Source of the DNA: a virus
Virus record (IMG/VR): IMGVR_UViG_3300008259_003217
Span: 1 to 64,000 of that record
DNA length: 64,000 nucleotides
Strand: one strand, 5' to 3'
Shown here: positions 16,417 to 26,020 of the stretch, piece by piece
Layout of the letters: each line of letters starts with the position of its first letter
Position numbering within the stretch: the first letter of the stretch is position 1
Notes under the pieces: model-generated
The model's database searches: none
Told to the model about the DNA's origin: nothing
What the model saw: the letters and a program-made list of their open reading frames with translations, nothing else
Program-made: the position numbers and the translations under genes

Positions 16417-17862
16417 ATGGTCACAGACTCAATTAAGGAAAAATTAAAGTCTATATATAAATCAAACATTGATAAAGTTGGTGTTGGGTTCGGATTGAAA
16501 ATTAAAGATGGTCAATTAACAAATGAAAAATCATTTACGTTAATTGTTAAAGAAAAGAAACCTTTGAGTTCTTTATCTAGTGGTGAAGTATTCCCAAAAG
16601 AAATGACAGTTGATGGAGTTACTTACCCCACAGATGTTGTAGCTTTTTCAGAGGCGGAACCATACGCATTTTATTGTGCCGGACCAAACCCGGACCTAAG
16701 TCCAACTTGTTGGAACTGGACGATTACCCCACCAGCAAATAGGAACTATTTAAGGCCGTTACAAGGTGGTATTTCTTTAGGTCCTTCAAATATAGCTGGT
16801 TCTGGAACATTAGGTTTGATAGCTGTGGATGGAGAAACAGGTTGTTATGTTGGTTTAACTAATAACCACGTTGTAATAAACGACCCATTCTATACTGGTG
16901 ATAGACAATTAAATGGTGGTATTTCAAACGTAACTTACCCAAGTGGCGTGGGTTCCGCGATAAACGCTTATCAACCTGGGTTATCGGATCCATTTGTTGG
17001 TACCAACTTTGACAGGTCATTTGGGATTGTACTTAGGTATGTTCCTGTATTTAGTAATGTTTTTCCTGTTGATGGTATAAATATTTCAGATGCTGCAATT
17101 GTCAGTATCGATCAATTTGACGCACAAGGAAATCAAACTATAAGTACTTCAGGTCCGAACGCTTCTTGGAGACAGTTGGGTTTATCCTCAATAACAGCTC
17201 CTCAACCATTCGCTACCAACTTGGAAATAAATTCATTAACTCCAGCTGATTCGATTATAAGTGCTGGTAGAACTTCCGGAGGTAAAGAAGGTGTTTGTTC
17301 GCTACGAATACATCTACTGAGTGTGATTTACGAATACACCCAATCAATGCAGGGGTTACAAACCCCGATTATATATCAAGATTTGATGAGTTTTGCTAGA
17401 TATTCACCAACTGGTGAGTTATGTGCTTTTCCAGGTTTTAAAGGTGATTCTGGTTCAGCTATGTTCGCTCAATTTGGTGGTACTTGGAAAGTAATTGGTT
17501 TAATACAGGCTGGTAGTCCAAATAAACAACCACTATTAAATCCAAATACAACTTGGTATGTTAATAACACGATAAACCCAATCAATTATCCACCATTTGT
17601 TGGACCTATAGTTGGTTTTGGTCCAGCTTTAATTGGTAACGCTTCTTGGCCATATATGTTTGGTTGTAAAATAACTAACATAGCTTCACAATTAAATATT
17701 CAAGCTTGGGACGGGACACCTAAGTGTCATATAGATCCGAACCCACATACTGTAACAGCTTGTGGTAAAAGTTTTAACCCAACTGTAGTTTGTAGTGGTG
17801 ATACGTACTGGCAAGTAGGATTAACTAATGATCCTTCATTATTAAATCCATGTACCCCATAA
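16417..17862 (+). CDS. trypsin-like (S1-fold) serine protease
   Basis: 481 residues with a chymotrypsin-fold catalytic triad: His151 in VGLTNNHVVIND, a candidate Asp225 in NISDAAIVSID, and Ser345 in FPGFKGDSGSAMF (the GDSG oxyanion motif). The N-terminal 80 residues (DKVGVGFGLKIKDGQ, SFTLIVKEKKP, TYPTDVVAFSEA) match the prodomain-like leader of a group of bacterial trypsin-like proteins. There is no signal peptide, so if it acts outside the cell it is presumably carried on the virion. It lies between two IGGG-repeat fibre genes with gaps of 26 and 23 bases, suggesting co-expression; it may process the fibres, release them from receptors, or cut host surface proteins. Catalysis itself is inferred from motifs. 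Confidence 0.8.
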   Translation: MVTDSIKEKLKSIYKSNIDKVGVGFGLKIKDGQLTNEKSFTLIVKEKKPLSSLSSGEVFPKEMTVDGVTYPTDVVAFSEAEPYAFYCAGPNPDLSPTCWNWTITPPANRNYLRPLQGGISLGPSNIAGSGTLGLIAVDGETGCYVGLTNNHVVINDPFYTGDRQLNGGISNVTYPSGVGSAINAYQPGLSDPFVGTNFDRSFGIVLRYVPVFSNVFPVDGINISDAAIVSIDQFDAQGNQTISTSGPNASWRQLGLSSITAPQPFATNLEINSLTPADSIISAGRTSGGKEGVCSLRIHLLSVIYEYTQSMQGLQTPIIYQDLMSFARYSPTGELCAFPGFKGDSGSAMFAQFGGTWKVIGLIQAGSPNKQPLLNPNTTWYVNNTINPINYPPFVGPIVGFGPALIGNASWPYMFGCKITNIASQLNIQAWDGTPKCHIDPNPHTVTACGKSFNPTVVCSGDTYWQVGLTNDPSLLNPCTP

Positions 17863-17885
17863 TAAAAAAAAGAAAAAAATAAATT

Positions 17886-19994
17886 ATGACAGAAATAATT
17901 ATAACAGATGTGAATGGTGGGAGCACCACAACAGTGAGAGACAGATTAGGTAATATTAGTCTTGGTTCTTACTCAACAATATCTGGAGGTGGTAAAAATA
18001 CATCAAACGGTGTTAGATCAACCGTATTGGGTGGTTATGGCAATACATTGGTTGGTAATGACTCGGTAGCTGGTGGTTATGATAATTTTTCACAGTCCGA
18101 CTTTACAGTAATTTCTGGTGGTAAATCAAATAGAATATCTGAAAATAGTTCTAGTTACTCGGTTATAATTGGTGGATCTAATAATATTATAACTGGTTCG
18201 ACTAGTGTGATAAACAATGGGTTGAATAATAACCTATTTGGTAACTACTCGACAATCTCTAACGGTTTAACAAATACAGTAAATTCGAACTATTCAACGG
18301 TAACAAATGGTATCGGTAATATAGTTACTGGTGATCATAGTTTAGTAGGTGGTGGGTCGTCAAATGTTATCTCAAAATCATCGTCAGTAATACTGAATGG
18401 ACAGGGTAACACCGTAAACTCACAAAACGGATCAATTTTAAATGGTGTGTCGAATACTGTTAACGGATCACTTTCGTCAATCGGGAATGGATTTAGAAAT
18501 CAAATTTCCGGAGAACAATCAGTTATTAATAATGGTATTTGTAATATAATCACATCAAGTAATTCATCAATAAACACCGGTATAAATAACTCAATATCTT
18601 CTGATCTATCAGTTATTGGTGGTGGGTATTTAAATGAAATTAAATCCGAATCATCATTCATTGGTGGTGGATCATTAAATATGATTGAGGGTGGGTCTTC
18701 GGTAATCGCTGGTGGTATGGACAATAAAACTGTTTTAGAATATTCATCCGTACTTGGTGGTAGATTTAATACAGTCGAAGGTGTTGGATCAACAGTTGGT
18801 GGTGGAATATACAACACTGTTTTAGGTTCCACGTCATCGTCTGTTGGATACGGTAACTTTGTATCTGGAGATACTTCACATGTTTTGTCAAATAATTCCT
18901 ACCTAGTTGGTAATAATTCTGTGATTCTTGGTGGTAGTAACATTAGTGGTTTTTCGGATAATACAGTATATGTTGATCAATTAAATTTATTTAACAATAG
19001 TGACCCAACATCTGTAACATATACAACTATACCAGTACCATTATCGGGTATTGACCCTATTGGGGTTGATGGTGATGGGTTTGTTAGGGTTTTTGAATTC
19101 CCAAAAACAACTTACATTACTAGTGGGTCATATGATAACACCACTGGTACTTTAAATTTAAGATATGATAACAATCAAGATATAATTGTCACTGGTTTCA
19201 CTGACGCTGATTGTTGTATAACAGGTGGGACATATTCTGGTAGAACCGGGGATATAATTTTAAATCCCGACGGACCAACACCAATCCCAATAACTGGAAT
19301 TACCAAAGTTGGTGGTGAAAGTGTGGTATTTGGTGACTACTCATCCGTTGGTGCAGGTAAAGATAATACAATATATTCCAATAACTCATTTATCGGTGGG
19401 GGTAGATTTAATTCAACTTCTGGGGACACATCAACAATTTTGGGTGGATCGAGGAATAGTGTAGTTGGAGCTGGGTCATCTGTTTTTGGTGGTGCAAGTA
19501 ACGACATAACTGGTGAAACATCTCATGTACTTGGTGGGCTAGGGAATACAATCGTTGGGGATGGATCAAATACTGTCGGGGGTAGTGGTAATCTAGTGTT
19601 AACTAATGATGTAGTATTAATTAACACAAGTAGTTTGACCGCAACAACCCCAAACACTGTGTACCTTGGTGAAACACAATTTACTGGACCAGTAAATTAT
19701 AAAACAACAATGGTTGACGCGTTAGCGGATCCGAATTTAACGGATAACGATAGTATTGTATTTTATAACACTTCAGGACCTGGTGGTACCATTTATCTAC
19801 CAACAGCTAGAGATGGTAAAGAGGTTATTCTAATTAGAACTAATAACACTAACAGTGCTTTTGTTGTTGGTAGTGGAGGAGCTAAAATAAATGGGGTTGG
19901 TATAGCTCAAAACTTACCAACAGCTGTATATACTAAAACAACATTTATTAGTAATGGTACTGACTGGTACGCTAACGACTCAGCACCATTCTAA
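17886..19994 (+). CDS. IGGGxxN-repeat fibre protein (second paralogue)
   Basis: 702 residues. Residues 25-340 and about 475-590 are repeats such as STISGGGKNTS, SVIGGGYLNEI, SFIGGGSLNMI and STILGGSRNSV, here mostly with Ser/Asn in place of the Cys of its paralogue. The two repeat blocks are separated by a non-repeat insert with TYITSGSYDNTTGTLNLRYD and ITGGTYSGRTGDIIL, elements also found in the fibre proteins at 23653 and 33957. The C-terminus (GGTIYLPTARDGKEVILIR) is a short beta domain seen at the ends of tail-fibre proteins. The very high Ser/Thr/Asn content makes it a plausible acceptor for the glycosyltransferases immediately downstream. Confidence 0.82.
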   Translation: MTEIIITDVNGGSTTTVRDRLGNISLGSYSTISGGGKNTSNGVRSTVLGGYGNTLVGNDSVAGGYDNFSQSDFTVISGGKSNRISENSSSYSVIIGGSNNIITGSTSVINNGLNNNLFGNYSTISNGLTNTVNSNYSTVTNGIGNIVTGDHSLVGGGSSNVISKSSSVILNGQGNTVNSQNGSILNGVSNTVNGSLSSIGNGFRNQISGEQSVINNGICNIITSSNSSINTGINNSISSDLSVIGGGYLNEIKSESSFIGGGSLNMIEGGSSVIAGGMDNKTVLEYSSVLGGRFNTVEGVGSTVGGGIYNTVLGSTSSSVGYGNFVSGDTSHVLSNNSYLVGNNSVILGGSNISGFSDNTVYVDQLNLFNNSDPTSVTYTTIPVPLSGIDPIGVDGDGFVRVFEFPKTTYITSGSYDNTTGTLNLRYDNNQDIIVTGFTDADCCITGGTYSGRTGDIILNPDGPTPIPITGITKVGGESVVFGDYSSVGAGKDNTIYSNNSFIGGGRFNSTSGDTSTILGGSRNSVVGAGSSVFGGASNDITGETSHVLGGLGNTIVGDGSNTVGGSGNLVLTNDVVLINTSSLTATTPNTVYLGETQFTGPVNYKTTMVDALADPNLTDNDSIVFYNTSGPGGTIYLPTARDGKEVILIRTNNTNSAFVVGSGGAKINGVGIAQNLPTAVYTKTTFISNGTDWYANDSAPF

Positions 19995-20017
19995 AATAAA
20001 AAAAAATAATTATGAAG

Positions 20018-20043
20018 ACCCCCACTTTAAATGGGGGTTTTTT
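20018..20043 (+). terminator. rho-independent terminator after IGGG-repeat gene
   Basis: ACCCCCA (20018-20024) pairs perfectly with TGGGGGT (20032-20038) around a 7-nt loop, followed directly by TTTTTT. It closes the 14750-19994 fibre/protease unit and separates it from the glycosyltransferase block. Confidence 0.93.
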
Positions 20044-20086
20044 ATTTTAATAATGACATTTTCCCAATAATGTTTATTATTAATTT

Positions 20087-20830
20087 ATGTTTGTATCAGT
20101 ATGTAATAAGGACTATCTAATTGGTTTTGAGGTAATGTTAAAATCATTAGTGGAAAACAATCCCAGGGTTGTTGATGAAAATATACCATTTATGGTGATC
20201 AGTAATGATTTAACTTCGGATGATCTGATAACCTCTAGGAAAATACATAATAATATTTCATTAAAAAATTATGACCAGTCAAAGTACGGTAATATTGACG
20301 AATTAAAATCAGACCAGACTGGGTTTGGTGATTACACAAAGTATGAGATATTTTCAATTAGTGATGTTGATAAAATAATATTTTTAGATTCAGATATTGT
20401 TGTTCTTGGTAATATCGATTACCTGATTGATTATTCACATTCGTTCGGGTGTGTCCGGGAATTATATATTGACCAATATAATACGGGTGTTATGGTTATC
20501 GACAAAAAATATTTGTCAGAAAAAATAACAAATGATTTAATTAATCTAACATTAATATATGGTATTACTGAACACTTTGATCAGGATATTATTAATTTGT
20601 ACTTTAGTGACGTAATTAGTACTATTCCAATCGAGTATAATTACTTAAAGACGTACTCTAAACAAATTTTCATAAATACAGGTCTACCAAAATATATTAA
20701 AATATTACATTTTATAGCTAAAAAACCTTGGCAAAATAAACCGTTAGTCTCACTTGAGGAAGGTACATTGTGGCAAGAAAGATATTGGTTTGATTATTAT
20801 TCTAAAATTTTAAAACTTAAAAATGGTTAA
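20087..20830 (+). CDS. GT8-like glycosyltransferase
   Basis: 247 residues with the GT8 pattern: MFVSVCNKDYLIGFEVMLKS at the start, KIIFLDSDIVVLGNIDYLID as the DxD donor/metal site (DSDIVVLG), QYNTGVMVIDKK (the N-G-V acceptor loop), HFDQDIINLYF, and ILHFIAKKPWQNKP (the H-x-x-x-x-K-P-W product-site motif). GT8 enzymes are retaining and use UDP-Glc, UDP-Gal or similar donors. It overlaps the following heptosyltransferase-like gene by eight bases, so the two are coupled. Confidence 0.88.
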   Translation: MFVSVCNKDYLIGFEVMLKSLVENNPRVVDENIPFMVISNDLTSDDLITSRKIHNNISLKNYDQSKYGNIDELKSDQTGFGDYTKYEIFSISDVDKIIFLDSDIVVLGNIDYLIDYSHSFGCVRELYIDQYNTGVMVIDKKYLSEKITNDLINLTLIYGITEHFDQDIINLYFSDVISTIPIEYNYLKTYSKQIFINTGLPKYIKILHFIAKKPWQNKPLVSLEEGTLWQERYWFDYYSKILKLKNG

Positions 20831-21734
20831 ACGACATTACGAAGAAGAGGAATTATTAAAGTACATACAGTTAGATCCAAATATTACAAATTTTAATGGT
20901 CGTACGTTACTACTTCATTTTGACTCATTTTGTTTGGGTGATACAATATGTTTTTCATCTTTCATTGATCCGTTTATTGAATACCACAAACCCAAAAAGA
21001 TTTACATATCAACCTTTTTTCCACATTTATTCCAATCTAAAGATGTTGATAGGTGTGAATTTATAAAAGCTAATAATCCGGTTTATATTGAGGTTGATAG
21101 ATTGTTGGACATTGGTTATGATAAAGGTAATTTAAAACATACCCTAAATGGTATGATGTACGCTACCAAAGATACCATGATGTTACCACAAGATACTAAA
21201 CCCGGAAAATGTCCGGTTATCCCATATAAAATTAACAAAAAAAATAATAAAATTTCAATCGCACCGGAATCATTAAAGAAAATAGCTAGGTGGGATTATG
21301 ATAATGGGTGGCAGGAAATTGTTAACAGATTGACCTCATCTGGGTATGAAGTGACAAATGTATCATATGAGAATACACTAAATCTTGAAGGTGTGACAAA
21401 TTGTAACGGTTTCGATGATATTACGGTGTCCTTAAACCACATACTCGAATCTAGGATTTTTATTGGGTTGTCCTCTGGTTTATCTTGGTTAGCTTGGGCG
21501 TATGACATACCGGTGGTTATGATATCTAACTTTACAAAAAAACAAAATGAATTTGATTGTTTTCGTGTGTTAAACCCAAATGTGTGTAATGGATGTTTTA
21601 ATATGTTTATGAACATTAAAACACATTGTCCGGTATTTTTGGGGACCGGTAGGGAAAATGAATGTCATTTAAAAATAACCCCAGATATGGTCTGGGAAAA
21701 AATAGAATTAGCTTTGTCGTTTACAAATAAATAA
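20823..21734 (+). CDS. TibC/BAHT-like protein O-heptosyltransferase homologue
   Basis: 303 residues. The C-terminal third reads FIGLSSGLSWLAWAYDIPVV, then ISNFTKKQNEFDCFRVLNPN, a four-cysteine set CNGC...HC...EC (C255, C258, C269, C281) and a terminal LKITPDMVW. This order (GL-SGLSWLAWA, pVV-IS-F, E-F, R-lNP, CxxC, CP, EC, IT) is the signature I associate with bacterial autotransporter heptosyltransferases (TibC/AAH, the BAHT family), in which four cysteines hold an iron atom and the enzyme O-heptosylates serines in beta-helix adhesin repeats. The N-terminal half is a divergent GT-B domain (LLLHFDSFCLGDTICFSSFI). It is shorter than TibC (about 400 residues). Immediate neighbours are a GT8 and a GT9-like gene, and repetitive beta-roll fibres lie upstream. 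Confidence 0.8.
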   Translation: MVKRHYEEEELLKYIQLDPNITNFNGRTLLLHFDSFCLGDTICFSSFIDPFIEYHKPKKIYISTFFPHLFQSKDVDRCEFIKANNPVYIEVDRLLDIGYDKGNLKHTLNGMMYATKDTMMLPQDTKPGKCPVIPYKINKKNNKISIAPESLKKIARWDYDNGWQEIVNRLTSSGYEVTNVSYENTLNLEGVTNCNGFDDITVSLNHILESRIFIGLSSGLSWLAWAYDIPVVMISNFTKKQNEFDCFRVLNPNVCNGCFNMFMNIKTHCPVFLGTGRENECHLKITPDMVWEKIELALSFTNK

Positions 21735-21753
21735 AACAGTTATATAATTTAGT

Positions 21754-22638
21754 ATGGAAAAAAAATATAGTTTATTTCACATTGAGGGTGGTTTGGGTAA
21801 GCACGTTCTAGCTACAGCGGTAGCCCAATGTATAAAAAATAATCACCCGGACAGAGAATTAATAATTGTTTGTGCTTACCCAGAAATATTTCTAAACTTA
21901 GATTTTGTTGATCGAGTATATAGACTTGGTATGACACCATATTTCTACGACGATTTTATTAATAATAAAGATACTATGGTATTTAAACATGAACCATATT
22001 TTACCGATGATCACATACACAAAAGATTACATTTATTGTTAAATTGGTGTAAACTACATAATTTAAAATATAATAACGAACAACCTGTTTTAAAATTCAA
22101 TATTAGACAATTACAAATAGCACATGGTAAATGGTTAAGAGAAAAACCGGTAATGGTTATTCAAACAAATGGTGGTCCGTTACAAGAACAACCACACACA
22201 TATTCATGGACTAGGGATATTCCATATGAAGTAGCTCAAAAAATTGTTGAGGTATTTTCCGAGAAATATCATATAATCCAAGTTTGTCGACATGAACACA
22301 ACTCTTTACCCAATGTTGAGGTTGTACATGAACCATTATCAAATATGGAATTATTTTCAATGTTATTAGCTTCAGAAAAAAGATTATTAATTGATTCATC
22401 ACTACAACACGCTTCGGCAGCTTTAGGTCTCCAGTCAACAGTTCTTTGGGTTGGGACATCTCCGGTTGTGTTTGGGTATGGGTTACACAAAAATATAGTG
22501 GCTACATTACCAAATACTGTTAAATTACCAGATAGTTATTTATTTGACTACGACTTCAATGGTACAACACATGAATGTCCTATGTTCGATAATAATATTT
22601 TTAATTTGGATGAGATTGTCGAGTCCTTACAAAATTAG
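21754..22638 (+). CDS. GT9-like (ADP-heptosyltransferase-fold) glycosyltransferase
   Basis: 294 residues. FHIEGGLGKHVLATAVAQCI is the opening glycine loop of GT9-like GT-B enzymes. PVMVIQTNGGP opens the C-terminal Rossmann domain, and LLIDSSLQHASAALGLQSTV corresponds to the D-S-x-x-x-H-x-A-A-A-L-x donor site of heptosyltransferase-fold enzymes. VLWVGTSPVVFGY follows it. Third gene of the block 20087-22638, 19 bases after the BAHT-like gene. A heptose or hexose donor is plausible. Confidence 0.75.
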   Translation: MEKKYSLFHIEGGLGKHVLATAVAQCIKNNHPDRELIIVCAYPEIFLNLDFVDRVYRLGMTPYFYDDFINNKDTMVFKHEPYFTDDHIHKRLHLLLNWCKLHNLKYNNEQPVLKFNIRQLQIAHGKWLREKPVMVIQTNGGPLQEQPHTYSWTRDIPYEVAQKIVEVFSEKYHIIQVCRHEHNSLPNVEVVHEPLSNMELFSMLLASEKRLLIDSSLQHASAALGLQSTVLWVGTSPVVFGYGLHKNIVATLPNTVKLPDSYLFDYDFNGTTHECPMFDNNIFNLDEIVESLQN

Positions 22639-22669
22639 AATTAGAAAAGAAAATTACTAAACCTGGGGG

Positions 22670-22676
22670 TATTTAT
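22670..22676 (+). promoter_or_regulatory. TATTTAT motif, 11 nt before ATG
   Basis: GTATTTAT ending 11 nt before the ATG at 22688. Here the surrounding bases could also fold (GGTAT at 22668-22672 with ATACC at 22683-22687), which would place the start codon at the foot of a weak hairpin. Confidence 0.45.
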
Positions 22677-22687
22677 GGTTATATACC

Positions 22688-23644
22688 ATGAGTCAAAGTA
22701 TAACCATAGATAGTATAAATTTTGACGGTGAATTAGCTACCGTTATTTTTAAACCGGATAATGATAATGTTGTCATTAATCTAGGTCAAGTTACGTTACC
22801 GTTTATTTTTTTCCCGGACTTATTAGTACCACCAAGGGAAGTGTACGGTGTCTATACGATACTAGTTGAGAATGGGGATTGTCCGAATATATTAAATGTT
22901 CCAAGACCTACCCCCACACCAACACCAACTGTGACTCCGACAAGGACACAAACACCTACACCAACACCAACTGTAACACCAACACCAACATTTGATCCTT
23001 GTAAGGTACCAACCCCAACACCAACGAACACACCAACGAATACCGTTACCCCAACTGTAACACCAACACCAACTGAAACTTGTACAAGTCCTTGTGGATG
23101 TCCACATCCAAGTAATACACCAACCCCAACAAAAACACCAACACCCACACCAACATATCAAATATGTAAATCAACACCTACACCTACACCAACAGTTACT
23201 CCAACAAACACAGTTACTCCAACAAATACTATGACACCTACCCCTACCAATACTACCACACCAACGAATACACCAACACCAACACCTAGTAGTTCACCGG
23301 AACCAGACTTACCAGGAATTTATTTTGGTAAATTTAGTGGTTCGTCAATAACTAGTGGGGACTCTTCACTTCTTACTTTCGAGTATACAAATGACCCAAC
23401 AGATGATTATGTTACATTTACGAGTAGTGTTACACCATACTGGGGATACATTTTAATACCGATATCGTTACCACAACCAACAGGATTTAGAAATAGTACG
23501 ATTGGTTGTAATGGATTTAACATACCAACAAACAATATAGGTACAATAATTATAGTAGATGGAAATGGATTCCAGATAAATTACAATGTCTACAGAACCT
23601 TTAATGACTTCTTGGGTACTGTTGATTGTTGGTTATGTAGTTAA
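22688..23644 (+). CDS. mucin-like Thr/Pro-repeat virion protein
   Basis: 318 residues. Residues 1-70 are a compact beta domain ([20 protein letters not shown]). Residues 72-205 are almost pure [12 protein letters not shown]-type sequence interrupted by short Cys-containing islands ([27 protein letters not shown]). Residues 210-318 form a second domain ([33 protein letters not shown]). Thr-Pro alternation gives an extended stiff linker and is the classical acceptor context for mucin-type O-glycosylation. It lies directly after the glycosyltransferase block, 49 bases from the GT9-like gene. Confidence 0.8.
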   Translation: MSQSITIDSINFDGELATVIFKPDNDNVVINLGQVTLPFIFFPDLLVPPREVYGVYTILVENGDCPNILNVPRPTPTPTPTVTPTRTQTPTPTPTVTPTPTFDPCKVPTPTPTNTPTNTVTPTVTPTPTETCTSPCGCPHPSNTPTPTKTPTPTPTYQICKSTPTPTPTVTPTNTVTPTNTMTPTPTNTTTPTNTPTPTPSSSPEPDLPGIYFGKFSGSSITSGDSSLLTFEYTNDPTDDYVTFTSSVTPYWGYILIPISLPQPTGFRNSTIGCNGFNIPTNNIGTIIIVDGNGFQINYNVYRTFNDFLGTVDCWLCS

Positions 23645-23652
23645 AAAATATT

Positions 23653-25560
23653 ATGCCAAGTTTTAGTTTTTCAGGTGGGGTTGAGGTTCTGGGATTTATT
23701 TCCCCCACGGATACAAATGATACATACCCAGTAATTGACCCATTGTATGGTATTGACGGTTTACGAAATGTTAATACTATAACCGAATTAAACTCAATAA
23801 CAAATCAAAGGAGACGACCTGGGATGGTTGTTGGTGTGAATGACGGTTCAATATATTACAAATTAAATTCGCCACCATGGAATGGATCATTAAGTGATTG
23901 GTCAATATTCCAAAGTGGGGGTGGTGGTGGTACCTTTACTGGGGGTACAATAAGTGGGGATACAATATTCACACAGGGAGTTACAGCTACAACATTAAAT
24001 GTTAACGGTGTGAGTATTACTGGTGATACATATACTACGGGTGGAACTTATTCATCTGGTATTTTAAATTTTTATTATAATACTGGTGGTGGGTATCAAA
24101 TTAGTGGATTAGACACAACTAATACATATATTACAGGATTTACATATGATAATATAAATACATTTAGTATTGATGATAACTCTGGAAATACATTTTCATC
24201 ATCTATAAACGTATTATCAGCGACAACAATAAGTGGTGGAACATTTTACGGGGACGGATCTAATTTAACCAATACACCAGATAAATATATAACGGATTTA
24301 TCATTTAACAATTCAAATTATAATTTAACGGTAACAAGAAACGATTTGTGGAGTGATACAGTTAGTTTATCAATATTATCTAGTGATATGACTATAACTG
24401 GTGGTACATATAATTCTGGTAGTGGTGTCGCGACATTTACAAATAATTCAGGTGGGACATTTAATGTTTCTGGTTTTTTAGTTGGGTATACTGATCACTA
24501 TGTAACCGGGTATACATATGATGACTCAAATACTTTTAACATCTATGATAATTCTGGGAATACTTTTTCAGCGTCAATAAACACGATGACCGGTTTAACG
24601 GTAAATGGGACTTTATCCGCGACAACATATTTGAATTTACCGGTAACTACAGATACAAACTTTGCAAATACCGATTTAACATTTACTGGTTATAGGGTTC
24701 ACGATTTGGATGGTTACGGGGTGTATTTGTCAACTGATGGTACATCCTATAGTGAAGGTTATTTAGGTATTGATACCTCATCTGTTTCTTTGGGAATGTT
24801 AACACCTAGCGGATCCTCAATCATATATCAAACCGTAAATCCAACAACACCTGGTATTATCGAATACTCAGCGGGTGAGGAGATTAGAAAACACACAATA
24901 ACAGAATCAATATTTTATGTTTATCAAGACCGTAATTTTGTTATTAGAGATGATAACGATAATCATGATTTTCTAACGGTTGATGGTTTACAAGATGAGG
25001 TTAATATTAAGGGAAATTTTAATGTTAGTGGGAACACAATAATGTCTGGAAGTTCTCAGAATGTATTAACAATTATTGGTTCCGGGAATACATCGTCACC
25101 ACCAATTTTTAGTGTTCAAGGATCTAACGGAGAATTATTTAGTGTAAATGATAGTCTAATCGGATCGTTGTTTAGTGTAAATGATATTTCCGGAATACCA
25201 ATATTTGAGGTGTTTTCAGATAACACAATACTAATGGGTTCATACCTTGCCCCATCATTAAATACAACGGTTAGGGTTTTACCACCTGTGGGTACTACAA
25301 ACGTATACTCTTTACCATTGAGTGCGTATACCGGAGCTTGGTTTGAGTATACTGTTAAAAGTACTACCGGAGCTAGGTCAGGACAAATAATGTCAATCTT
25401 TAGTGGTACAACCGTTAACATTACTGAAACTACAACCACTAGTATAGGTGTTACGACACCAATAACATTTAACATGATTTCTAACGGTACTAACGCTACT
25501 CTTAGAGTATCTGTTATTTCCGGTACCTGGGAGGTTAGAGTTATAATAAGAAGTATTTAA
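23653..25560 (+). CDS. tail-fibre protein with repeated GGTY beta modules
   Basis: 635 residues. An N-terminal attachment-like region (residues 1-90) contains INDGSIYYKL-like text typical of fibre bases (MVVGVNDGSIYYKLNSP). The middle carries repeated segments GGTYSSGILNFYYNTG, ITGGTYNSGSGVATFTNNSG and YVTGYTYDDSNTFNIYDNSG, each a beta hairpin pair; the same modules occur at 17886 and 33957. The C-terminus (about 535-635, TTVRVLPPVGTTNVYSLPL and WFEYTVKSTTGARSG) is a compact beta domain. Codon use and position match the other fibres. Likely a distal adhesin. Confidence 0.78.
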   Translation: MPSFSFSGGVEVLGFISPTDTNDTYPVIDPLYGIDGLRNVNTITELNSITNQRRRPGMVVGVNDGSIYYKLNSPPWNGSLSDWSIFQSGGGGGTFTGGTISGDTIFTQGVTATTLNVNGVSITGDTYTTGGTYSSGILNFYYNTGGGYQISGLDTTNTYITGFTYDNINTFSIDDNSGNTFSSSINVLSATTISGGTFYGDGSNLTNTPDKYITDLSFNNSNYNLTVTRNDLWSDTVSLSILSSDMTITGGTYNSGSGVATFTNNSGGTFNVSGFLVGYTDHYVTGYTYDDSNTFNIYDNSGNTFSASINTMTGLTVNGTLSATTYLNLPVTTDTNFANTDLTFTGYRVHDLDGYGVYLSTDGTSYSEGYLGIDTSSVSLGMLTPSGSSIIYQTVNPTTPGIIEYSAGEEIRKHTITESIFYVYQDRNFVIRDDNDNHDFLTVDGLQDEVNIKGNFNVSGNTIMSGSSQNVLTIIGSGNTSSPPIFSVQGSNGELFSVNDSLIGSLFSVNDISGIPIFEVFSDNTILMGSYLAPSLNTTVRVLPPVGTTNVYSLPLSAYTGAWFEYTVKSTTGARSGQIMSIFSGTTVNITETTTTSIGVTTPITFNMISNGTNATLRVSVISGTWEVRVIIRSI

Positions 25561-25561
25561 G

Positions 25562-26020
25562 ATGAGTTATCATTTTTTCCCAAATATAGTTACGGATGGT
25601 TTGGTGTTTCATATAGACGCACAAAATTCTAAATCGTACAATAATATAGGTACCGAAGCTTATTCACTTGTAAAACGTGAAAATGGGTCAAACTTTAGAA
25701 GATTAACAATTCAAAGTGGGGTGACAATTCAGTCAATGAATGATATTAGTTATTTTTTTTTAAATGGAGTAAACTATCTATCGTCGACTGGTTTCGGAAC
25801 CCCAATGGTTAACATACCCCCAAACATAACTTACGCTAGTTGGTTTAGTCATGATAGAAGTTTATCTCAAGGTAGTGTGTTATTTTTACCTGGTACCGGA
25901 GCGTCAATTAATAGAACTTGGTTATACCCATTTGGTAATAGTATTAATTTTGCACTAACAGATATTTTCCAAATGAATTTAATTATGTGGTGGCTACATG
26001 TCAATTGGAGCCTAGTTTAA
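25562..26020 (+). CDS. LamG-like virion protein, N-terminal part (frame broken)
   Basis: 152 residues, opening with IVTDGLVFHIDAQNSKSYN, a very typical start of concanavalin/LamG-like phage surface proteins (GLV-x-x-DA-x-N). The natural fold should continue with a YINGNL strand, but this frame runs into MWWLHVNWSLV and stops at 26020. The missing half is encoded in the overlapping ORF 25987-26259. Joining them requires a one-base shift near 25966-25971 (GATATTTTCCAAATG), after which the text becomes NEFNYVVATCQ. An indel in a short T run, a true mutation or recoding are all possible. Confidence 0.7.
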   Translation: MSYHFFPNIVTDGLVFHIDAQNSKSYNNIGTEAYSLVKRENGSNFRRLTIQSGVTIQSMNDISYFFLNGVNYLSSTGFGTPMVNIPPNITYASWFSHDRSLSQGSVLFLPGTGASINRTWLYPFGNSINFALTDIFQMNLIMWWLHVNWSLV

